A stretch of 64,000 nucleotides of DNA, taken from positions 58,003 to 122,002 of the forward strand of contig NZ_JBBPCO010000012.1 of the NCBI RefSeq assembly GCF_038070005.1, written 5' to 3'. Shown piece by piece: positions 32,207-48,373 of this stretch (position 1 is the stretch's first letter; the number at the start of each line of letters is the position of its first letter). Both the position numbers and the translations under genes were made by a program. The DNA comes from Thermithiobacillus plumbiphilus (GTDB lineage Bacteria; Pseudomonadota; Gammaproteobacteria; Acidithiobacillales; Thermithiobacillaceae). A model generated the notes under the pieces. It was given only the letters and a program-made list of their open reading frames with translations, did no database searches and was not told where the DNA came from.

Positions 32207-32578
32207 TTACTTCGGCCGCTTGGCGCCATATTTCGAGCGCGCCTGCTTGCGATTCTTCACGCCAGCCGTATCCAGGCTGCCGCGCACGATGTGATACCGG
32301 ACGCCTGGCAGATCCTTGACGCGTCCACCGCGGATCAGGACTACCGAGTGCTCCTGAAGGTTGTGACCTTCGCCCGGAATATAGCTGCTGACCTCAAAGC
32401 CATTGGTCAGGCGCACACGTGCAACCTTACGCAACGCTGAATTGGGTTTTTTAGGGGTCGTCGTGTAAACGCGGGTACACACACCGCGCTTTTGCGGGTT
32501 TGCTTCCAGCGCCGGAACCTTGCTCTTTTCCTTGACCTTGGTACGCGGGTTACGAACCAGCTGATTGATTGTTGGCAT
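32207..32578 (-). CDS. rpsL: 30S ribosomal protein S12
   Basis: S12 sits at the decoding centre and sets translational accuracy. The 123-residue product begins [20 protein letters not shown]. The streptomycin-related lysines are both present ([13 protein letters not shown] and [12 protein letters not shown]), so the sequence is of the sensitive wild type. It is the first gene of the 34-gene leftward cluster and follows a strong promoter at 32656-32684. Confidence 0.98.
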   Translation of the reverse strand: MPTINQLVRNPRTKVKEKSKVPALEANPQKRGVCTRVYTTTPKKPNSALRKVARVRLTNGFEVSSYIPGEGHNLQEHSVVLIRGGRVKDLPGVRYHIVRGSLDTAGVKNRKQARSKYGAKRPK

Positions 32579-32615
32579 GAATTACGTCTCCACAGATCTG
32601 TGTTGATTGGGCATA

Positions 32616-32654
32616 CAGTAGAAAACTACTGGCCGGCGCCCTGTTAAGAGGGCG
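32616..32654 (-). promoter_or_regulatory. structured 5' leader of the str operon
   Basis: Two short hairpins lie between promoter and rpsL: CAGTAG-AAAA-CTACTG at 32616-32631, and CGCCCT (32637-32642) with AGGGCG (32649-32654). They fall within the transcribed leader of about 70 bases and could act in regulation or mRNA stability. Confidence 0.4.
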
Positions 32655-32655
32655 A

Positions 32656-32684
32656 ATTCTAGGAGGGAAGCGGTTTTCTGTCAA
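32656..32684 (-). promoter_or_regulatory. strong sigma-70 promoter of the str-S10-spc-alpha cluster
   Basis: On the minus strand a perfect TTGACA (complement of 32679-32684), a 17-base spacer and TAGAAT (complement of 32656-32661, five of six consensus) point at rpsL. It lies directly after the rpoC terminator. No internal gap in the following 34 genes exceeds 64 bases. Confidence 0.9.
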
Positions 32685-32693
32685 GGAAAACCC

Positions 32694-32724
32694 TTAAAAA
32701 TAAAGGCCGGCCCGCAGGCCGGCC
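32694..32724 (-). terminator. intrinsic terminator after rpoC
   Basis: On the minus strand GGCCGGCC, a four-base loop and GGCCGGCC (complement of 32705-32724) are followed by TTTATTTTT. It begins about 12 bases after the rpoC stop and closes the rpoBC transcript. Confidence 0.92.
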
Positions 32725-32736
32725 CAATTCTCGTCC

Positions 32737-36909
<4,173 letters not shown>

Positions 36910-36975
36910 AGTCTATCTCCCCAATGTGGGTCAGCGTTGACGATGACTGCTGCATCGCCAATCTCTTGCCTCGCG

Positions 36976-37050
36976 GCTCTCCGTCCCGAGGCGATAAAGC
37001 CTTAGACGGAGCAGACGGATTTAGATTCCCCCCTTTCGGGGGGTCAGTTT
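36976..37050 (-). promoter_or_regulatory. structured rpoB-rpoC intercistronic region
   Basis: Two hairpins lie in the 147-base spacer. CTCCGTC (36979-36985) pairs with GACGGAG (37005-37011) and encloses a second stem AGGC / GCCT (36989-36992 with 36999-37002). Nearer rpoB, a six-bp C/G stem with a TTTC loop lies around 37028-37043. Neither is followed by a T run, so processing, stability or weak attenuation is likelier than full termination. Confidence 0.5.
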
Positions 37051-37056
37051 CCAGTC

Positions 37057-41145
<4,089 letters not shown>

Positions 41146-41215
41146 GAATGCTCCAGAGTAGCTAAGGGCCAGTGCTGTCCGGCCTAGCAGGGAGATGTTT
41201 CCAGAAATAGGGATC

Positions 41216-41241
41216 GGCTGGTGGCGAAATCGCCACCAGCC
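41216..41241 (-). promoter_or_regulatory. attenuator-like hairpin between rplL and rpoB
   Basis: A perfect 12-bp inverted repeat (41216-41227 with 41230-41241) lies about 25 bases after the rplL stop, with no T run behind it. In Escherichia coli the same spacer holds a partial terminator and an RNase III site that lower rpoBC output relative to rplJL; an equivalent role here is inference. Confidence 0.6.
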
Positions 41242-41264
41242 GTTACAGCAGGTAACCTGTAAGG

Positions 41265-41648
<384 letters not shown>

Positions 41649-41694
41649 GATTCAACTCCTGAAAATAAATTAAAAGGTTTGGAATAGCGTGCGA

Positions 41695-42216
41695 TCAGGC
41701 AGCTTTCTGGTCCCGCACGGCTGCGACCGTACGTACGAAGCGCGCCGGCACTTCGTTGAGGGTACGGACGAAGGTCGAGATCGGCGCCTGCATTGTGCCC
41801 ATGAGCCGGGCCAGCAGCTCTTCGCGGCTTGGCATTTTGGCCAGTTGCGCGACACGCTGCGCATCCAGCAGGCTGCTTCCCAGGGCACCCACCGTGATCA
41901 CCAGGCGGTCATTGGTCCTGGCGAAGTCGGACAAGACCTTGGCCAGCGCCACCGGATCGGGACTGCTGCTGAATAGCAAAGGCCCTTTCAACTGGTCCTG
42001 GACCACCGCAAAAGGCGTGCCTTCGACAGCCCGATGCATCAGCGTGTTCTTGACCACCCGCATGGAGACGTTCTGGGCACGGCCAGTAGTACGCAAGCGG
42101 GTCAGGTCGGACACAGTGAGTCCCCGATATTCGGCAAAGACCACCGCCTGCGCGCCTTCAAGCTGCGACTGCACTTCGGCTATAACCGCCTTTTTCTGCT
42201 CAAGATTCAGACTCAC
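41695..42216 (-). CDS. rplJ: 50S ribosomal protein L10
   Basis: L10 anchors L7/L12 dimers to the ribosome; the L10-L12 complex represses its own mRNA in Escherichia coli. The 173-residue product has VVFAEYRGLTVSDLTRLR near residue 25 and RVVKNTLMHRAVEGTPF near residue 53. The start is GTG, but the ribosome site GAGGAGGTGA seven bases upstream is nearly a full complement of the 16S 3' end. A 204-base structured leader precedes it. Confidence 0.97.
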   Translation of the reverse strand: MSLNLEQKKAVIAEVQSQLEGAQAVVFAEYRGLTVSDLTRLRTTGRAQNVSMRVVKNTLMHRAVEGTPFAVVQDQLKGPLLFSSSPDPVALAKVLSDFARTNDRLVITVGALGSSLLDAQRVAQLAKMPSREELLARLMGTMQAPISTFVRTLNEVPARFVRTVAAVRDQKAA

Positions 42217-42420
42217 TTGAATCTCACCTCCTCATGACCGGCGGGTCCGGCGGCAGGACGAAACCTTGCCGGACCACACCGTCTACGCAGGGCGACCATC
42301 CGATTAAGAGCCGGGACACCGGCTCCCCTGCGGTCTTAGACACCGGCCACCCGGAGGTGACCAGTCCCCATTTCTCCAGATACTGCCCTGACTGCAGGCG
42401 GGCATCCTGGAGAAATTCGC
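42217..42420 (-). promoter_or_regulatory. rplA-rplJ spacer, candidate L10 autoregulatory leader
   Basis: This 204-base spacer holds a long stem right after the rplA stop: TTTCTCCAG (42371-42379) with CTGGAGAAA (42407-42415), enclosing TGCCC / GGGCA. Nearer rplJ lies GAGCCGG-GACA-CCGGCTC (42308-42325). The position matches the leader through which L10-L12 represses translation in Escherichia coli. I see no convincing internal promoter. Confidence 0.6.
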
Positions 42421-43116
42421 TTAAGCTGTAAATCCTGCGTGGTCGACGATCACGCCGGGTCCCATGGTGCTGGAGACCGTGAACTTGCGGAAGTAGACAC
42501 CCTTGCTGGCGGCCGGCCTGGCCTTGCGCAAGGCATCCACGACAGCCAGCAGGTTTTCCTGCAAGGCGGCCGGTTCAAAGGACGACTTGCCGATGGTGCA
42601 GTGAATGATGCCACCCTTGTCCACCCGGAACTGAACCTGACCGGACTTGGCGTTCTTGACCGCCGTTTTCACATCGGCCGTGACGGTGCCCACCTTCGGG
42701 TTCGGCATCAGGCCACGGGGACCGAGGATCTGTCCCAGCTGACCCACCACGCGCATGGTGTCTGGCGTTGCGATCACGACATCAAAGTTGAGATTGCCGT
42801 CACGCACCTGCTGCGCCAGATCATCCAGGCCGACGATGTCGGCGCCAGCCTCGCGGGCATCAGCGGCCTTGTCGCCGTCGGCAAAGACTGCCACGCGCAC
42901 GGTCTTTCCTGTGCCATTCGGCAATACGACCGAGCCGCGCACCATCTGATCCGATTTGCGGGGATCCACGCCGAGATTGATGGCCACATCCACGGATTCA
43001 TCAAACTTTGCCTTGGCCATGTTTTTGACCAGCGGCAGCGCCTCTTCCAGCGGATAGCGCTTGCCATGCTCCAGCTGGGCTTCCATCGATTGCAGCCGCT
43101 TACCTTTCTTCGCCAT
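42421..43116 (-). CDS. rplA: 50S ribosomal protein L1
   Basis: L1 forms the mobile stalk at the E site and represses the rplK-rplA mRNA in Escherichia coli. The 231-residue product contains [20 protein letters not shown] near residue 40 and [15 protein letters not shown] near residue 131. It is three bases after rplK. Confidence 0.98.
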   Translation of the reverse strand: MAKKGKRLQSMEAQLEHGKRYPLEEALPLVKNMAKAKFDESVDVAINLGVDPRKSDQMVRGSVVLPNGTGKTVRVAVFADGDKAADAREAGADIVGLDDLAQQVRDGNLNFDVVIATPDTMRVVGQLGQILGPRGLMPNPKVGTVTADVKTAVKNAKSGQVQFRVDKGGIIHCTIGKSSFEPAALQENLLAVVDALRKARPAASKGVYFRKFTVSSTMGPGVIVDHAGFTA

Positions 43117-43119
43117 GAC

Positions 43120-43548
43120 TTAACCCTCCACAACCAGGCCCATGCTGCGGGCAGTGCCTTCAACCGTGCGCATGGCTGCTTCCAGCTCATTGGCATTGAG
43201 ATCGGGCATCTTTGTCTTTGCAATCTCCTCGACCTGGGCGCGCGTCACCTTGCCGACCTTGTCGGAATTTGGGCGCTTGCTGCCGCTGGTGATTCCCGCG
43301 GCCTTCTTCAGCAGCACGGATGCAGGCGGGGTCTTGGTCTCGAAGGTAAAGCTCTTGTCGGCATACGCCGTGATCACCACGGGGGTCGGCAGGCCGGGCT
43401 CAAGGTGCTGCGTGCGCGCATTGAAGGCCTTGCAGAATTCCATGATGTTCAGTCCGCGCTGGCCCAGGGCAGGACCTACGGGCGGGCTGGGATTGGCCTG
43501 TCCGGCCTTGATCTGCAGCTTGATGTAACCAATGATTTTCTTAGCCAT
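43120..43548 (-). CDS. rplK: 50S ribosomal protein L11
   Basis: L11 binds the GTPase-associated region of 23S rRNA and is needed for RelA activation. The 142-residue product has [20 protein letters not shown] near residue 7 and [12 protein letters not shown] at its end. It follows nusG by 49 bases, a spacer with no clear promoter that I can support. Confidence 0.98.
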   Translation of the reverse strand: MAKKIIGYIKLQIKAGQANPSPPVGPALGQRGLNIMEFCKAFNARTQHLEPGLPTPVVITAYADKSFTFETKTPPASVLLKKAAGITSGSKRPNSDKVGKVTRAQVEEIAKTKMPDLNANELEAAMRTVEGTARSMGLVVEG

Positions 43549-43597
43549 GATTTACTCCATGTTCGGGGTACAGGCGTCTTGCGACTCCCCCATATGC

Positions 43598-44131
43598 TCA
43601 GACCTTTTCAATCTGTCCGAAATCCAGCTCCACGGGCGTGGAGCGTCCAAACACCATGACGGATACCCGTACCTTGTTCTTTTCGTAATTCACTTCTTCG
43701 ACGGACCCATTGAAGTCCTTGAAAGGTCCATCCACCACCCGGACAGACTCTCCCACTTCGAAGCTGATCTTGGGCCGCGGTTTTTCCACGCCCTCCTGGA
43801 CCTGCTGCAGGATTGCCTGGGCTTCCTTCTCGGTCAAGGGATGCGGCCGCCCAACTGAGCCACCCACAAAGCCGGTCACCTTGGGGGTATCCTTCACCAT
43901 GTGCCAGGTGCTTTCGTCCAGCTCCATTTGCACCAGCACGTAGCCCGGGAAAAACTTGCGCTCGGAGCTGCGCTTCTGACCCTGGCGCATTTCCACCACT
44001 TCCTCGGTGGGCACCAGAATGTCGCCAAAAAGGTCTTCGAGGCCTTCTCGCCGGATCCGCTCTTCCAGGGAACGCTTGACCTGCTTCTCAAAGCCTGAAT
44101 AAGCCTGGACCACATACCACCGCTTTGCCAT
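43598..44131 (-). CDS. nusG: transcription termination/antitermination factor NusG
   Basis: NusG binds elongating polymerase and links it to Rho or to ribosomal S10. The 177-residue product has the N-terminal domain starting [20 protein letters not shown] and the C-terminal KOW domain with [19 protein letters not shown] near residue 124. It is one base after secE. Confidence 0.98.
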   Translation of the reverse strand: MAKRWYVVQAYSGFEKQVKRSLEERIRREGLEDLFGDILVPTEEVVEMRQGQKRSSERKFFPGYVLVQMELDESTWHMVKDTPKVTGFVGGSVGRPHPLTEKEAQAILQQVQEGVEKPRPKISFEVGESVRVVDGPFKDFNGSVEEVNYEKNKVRVSVMVFGRSTPVELDFGQIEKV

Positions 44132-44132
44132 G

Positions 44133-44480
44133 CTAGCTCTCCTGGCGCATGATGAGCTGGACGAGCCACAGCAGGCCGAAGTCCACCATCCAGAGGAAAA
44201 TTGCGATCACGCTGACCATCAGCATGATGACTCCAGTGGTTTGCACCACTTCTTTCCGGGATGGCCAGACCACCTTGCCCGCCTCGGCAACGGCCTCCCG
44301 GACAAAGACAATGCTGCCACGGCCTTTTTCGCTTGTCAGAAACACGCCCGCTGCTGCGAATACACCTACCAGAACTGCCGCCACCTGTGCCAGAGGCTGG
44401 GTGGATGGGATCAGAAAATAGGCTAGCACCCCGAGCGTGGCGAGGGCCCCGACGAGGATCATTTTTTGCCGCTCAGACAT
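44133..44480 (-). CDS. secE: preprotein translocase subunit SecE
   Basis: SecE clamps the two halves of SecY. The 115-residue protein has three predicted membrane helices (about residues 8-25, 31-48 and 87-108) like the Escherichia coli protein, and the conserved amphipathic segment [20 protein letters not shown] before the last helix. It lies between tRNA-Trp and nusG. Confidence 0.96.
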   Translation of the reverse strand: MSERQKMILVGALATLGVLAYFLIPSTQPLAQVAAVLVGVFAAAGVFLTSEKGRGSIVFVREAVAEAGKVVWPSRKEVVQTTGVIMLMVSVIAIFLWMVDFGLLWLVQLIMRQES

Positions 44481-44508
44481 CGGCGTGCGCCTTGCTTTTG
44501 TAATTGAA

Positions 44509-44584
44509 TGGCAGGCCAGGAGGGGCTCGAACCCCCAACCTGCGGTTTTGGAGACCGCTGCTCTACCAATTGAGCTACTGGCCT
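44509..44584 (-). tRNA. tRNA-Trp (CCA)
   Basis: Folds as a 76-base cloverleaf on the minus strand: acceptor AGGCCAG / CTGGCCT, anticodon loop with CCA, T arm with GTTCGAG, discriminator G and encoded 3' CCA. It lies between tufB and secE, a known gammaproteobacterial and betaproteobacterial position. Confidence 0.97.
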
Positions 44585-44597
44585 AAACAGGATTGAA

Positions 44598-44619
44598 GAG
44601 GAGCAGCGATCTGCTCCTC
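44598..44619 (-). promoter_or_regulatory. hairpin between tufB and tRNA-Trp
   Basis: A perfect 9-bp stem GAGGAGCAG / CTGCTCCTC with a CGAT loop lies 11 bases after the tufB stop, with no T run. The other tuf copy lacks it. It may stabilise the tufB 3' end or guide processing of the tRNA. Confidence 0.5.
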
Positions 44620-44625
44620 CTCGGA

Positions 44626-45821
<1,196 letters not shown>

Positions 45822-45884
45822 TGCGTTCCCCTATAAGACCGCCATCCGATGGCGTTTTACAAGACGATGAATCAACAATAAAAA

Positions 45885-45960
<76 letters not shown>

Positions 45961-45972
45961 ACGATATGATCA

Positions 45973-46046
<74 letters not shown>

Positions 46047-46105
46047 GCAACTCAAAGCTGGACAACCAGCCACCCCAGCCCACAAGCACCCAGGTGGCGT
46101 TAATT

Positions 46106-46190
46106 TGGTGGAGGGGGGAGGATTCGAACCTCCGAAGGCAGAGCCGTCAGATTTACAGTCTGATCCCTTTGACCGCTCGGGAACCCCTCC
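46106..46190 (-). tRNA. tRNA-Tyr (GTA)
   Basis: An 85-base class II tRNA on the minus strand with acceptor GGAGGGG / CCCCTCC, anticodon GTA in CTGTAAA, a long variable arm and encoded CCA. It is the first gene of the tRNA-tufB transcript. Confidence 0.97.
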
Positions 46191-46553
46191 GACATAACCG
46201 ACAATCATCCAACAAACGTCTGCCGGCGTCAAGCTGAATCGTTCGCTGCTGCGCACGTCTAGACAGCCTGACTAAAGGCTGCTAATCCTAATCCCTGTGC
46301 GGTGGAAACGCAAATGAATTTTCAGTGGTCGCGCCGCCTTTGTGGCCCTGCTATCAGCAAGGCGTGCATTCATCGGACCTTCGATGTTTTCCCGGGCAAA
46401 CCCGGCAAAGTACCATGGCCCGATTGCCGAAACAGCTGACATCCACGCTGTCCGGCATGTACTTCCCTGATAGGCTTTCACAGCAAGCCAGCTGACGGCA
46501 TTCCCTGCCAGCCCACATTGATCTGTCACTCGTATCGTTCACTGGAGCATATC
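46191..46553. other. intergenic region between tRNA-Tyr and treZ
   Basis: This divergent 363-base region has the tRNA promoter at its left end and the treZ ribosome site (GGAG, 46544-46547) at its right end. I see no gene, and no convincing promoter box pair for treZ. Confidence 0.6.
46204..46232 (-). promoter_or_regulatory. promoter of the tRNA-tufB operon
   Basis: On the minus strand TTGACG (complement of 46227-46232), a 17-base spacer and GATGAT (complement of 46204-46209, four of six consensus) end 13 bases before the tRNA-Tyr 5' end. Confidence 0.7.
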
Positions 46554-48359
46554 ATGCAATTCATGCGGTTTGGCGCCCTGGCTACCGAATCCGGTTACCG
46601 CTTCCGACTCTGGAGCACCCGCGCCCGGGAGGCTGCCGTGGTGATTTACAATGATCAAGGCCAGGAGCAGCAGGTGCATGCCATGGACGCACAAGGTGCG
46701 GGCATCTTCGAGGCGGATATCACTGGCATCACGCCAGGTGCGCGCTACAAGTTCCGGCTGGATGGATCAGACCTGCCGGACCCTTATGCGCGATATCTGC
46801 CCGACGGGGTGCATGGGCCGGCCGAACTCTTCGCCAGCCAGTATCGCTGGCAGACGGCAGACTGGCGGGCACCCGCGCCGGATGCACTCGTCATCTACGA
46901 GCTGCATGTGGGTACCTTTACCCCGGAGGGCAGCTATGCCGCGGCCCGGCAGAAGCTTCCCTGTCTGCGCGAACTTGGCGTCAATGCCATCGAGCTGCTA
47001 CCCCTTTCCAGCTTTCCCGGGACACGGGGCTGGGGTTACGATGGCGTGGCGCATTTTACGCCCTATGCCGGATATGGCACGCCGGATGAGCTGCGGGCCT
47101 TCGTGGATGCTGCCCATGCCCACGGTCTGGCGGTAATACTCGACGTGGTTTACAACCACTGGGGTCCGGATGGCAATTATCTCGCCGCTTATAGCCCGGA
47201 ATACTTCACGGACGCCCATCATACGCCCTGGGGCAACGCCCCCAATTTCGACCAGGCCCGTTCCGAATTCATGCGCGCCTATGTGCTTGAAAACGCCCGC
47301 TACTGGCTGGAGGAGTTCCGCTTTGATGGATTGCGCCTCGATGCCACGCATACGATCCAGGATGACAGCCCGGTACATATCCTGAAGGAAATCGCGCAGA
47401 TGGCGGCGCAATTGCCTGGTGACAGATTTCTGATTGCCGAGGATGAACGCAACTGGCCCGGCATCGTGCGGGAATATGGGCTCAATGGCGTCTGGGCGGA
47501 TGACTTTCATCATCAGGTCCATGTATTGCTGACGGACGAGCAGGATGGTTACTATGCCGATTACCCGCTGGACATCGGCAGCCTCGCCCGGGTCATCGAG
47601 CGTGGCTGGCTGTATGAGGGGCAGTTTGCGCCACATCTTGGGAAAGCCCGCGGTGAGCCGGCCGGGGACCTGCCCGCCGCCGCGCTGGTATACTGTCTGC
47701 AGAATCATGATCAGGTCGGCAACCGGGCCTTTGGCGAGCGTCTGAATCAACTGGTGGATCTGGAAAGCTACCTCGCTGCCTCGGCCTTGCTGCTCTTCCT
47801 GCCCTATACGCCCTTGTTGTTCATGGGACAGGAATGGGCCGCCAGCACGCCATTTCAGTATTTCACGGACCACAACCCCGAACTCGGGGCGCTGGTAACG
47901 GCAGGACGACGCCGGGAATTCGAGCACTTTGCCGCCTTTGCCGACCCCGCGGCAGCGGCACGCATTCCCGACCCGCAGGCTGATACCACCTTCAGGAACT
48001 CGGTCCTGCGCTGGGAGGAGCGCGATCAGGCCTCGCATGCAAGGGTGCTCGCCTTATACCAGCGGCTTCTTGCCCTGCGCCGCGAGGACCCGGTGCTCCG
48101 CCATGGTGATCGTCGACAGATGGCAGCCGGCCTGATCGGGAATGAGGCGCTCTGGATACATCGCTGGCATGACGGTGAGCATCGGTTGCTGCTATTCAAT
48201 CCCGGAGAGCGGGCAGTCGAAACCACGATGCTGCTGCCCCTCCAGAAATCCTGGAATCTGCTCCTGTCCACCCACCCGGCGGACGATCTCCCAGACAAGT
48301 TCGCCGGCAGGCTGCCGGCACGCGCCAGCCTGATGCTGACCGCCACCGACCAAAAATAA
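46554..48359 (+). CDS. treZ: malto-oligosyltrehalose trehalohydrolase
   Basis: TreZ releases trehalose from malto-oligosyltrehalose. The 601-residue protein has an N-terminal beta domain and a GH13 barrel with family motifs DVVYNHWG (near residue 196), GLRLDATHTI (Asp near residue 260, nucleophile), LIAEDERN (Glu near 294, acid/base) and QNHDQVGNR (near 382). ATG 46554 is used because GGAG lies six bases upstream; the frame extends twelve codons further up without a site. It is followed by treY 14 bases later, so the two form an operon. Confidence 0.95.
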   Translation: MQFMRFGALATESGYRFRLWSTRAREAAVVIYNDQGQEQQVHAMDAQGAGIFEADITGITPGARYKFRLDGSDLPDPYARYLPDGVHGPAELFASQYRWQTADWRAPAPDALVIYELHVGTFTPEGSYAAARQKLPCLRELGVNAIELLPLSSFPGTRGWGYDGVAHFTPYAGYGTPDELRAFVDAAHAHGLAVILDVVYNHWGPDGNYLAAYSPEYFTDAHHTPWGNAPNFDQARSEFMRAYVLENARYWLEEFRFDGLRLDATHTIQDDSPVHILKEIAQMAAQLPGDRFLIAEDERNWPGIVREYGLNGVWADDFHHQVHVLLTDEQDGYYADYPLDIGSLARVIERGWLYEGQFAPHLGKARGEPAGDLPAAALVYCLQNHDQVGNRAFGERLNQLVDLESYLAASALLLFLPYTPLLFMGQEWAASTPFQYFTDHNPELGALVTAGRRREFEHFAAFADPAAAARIPDPQADTTFRNSVLRWEERDQASHARVLALYQRLLALRREDPVLRHGDRRQMAAGLIGNEALWIHRWHDGEHRLLLFNPGERAVETTMLLPLQKSWNLLLSTHPADDLPDKFAGRLPARASLMLTATDQK

Positions 48360-48373
48360 ACAGGAGATACGCT

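Noticed and set aside
46263..46540. Small minus-strand open frames upstream of treZ
   Set aside because: Short, no ribosome site, no recognisable family; treated as noncoding.
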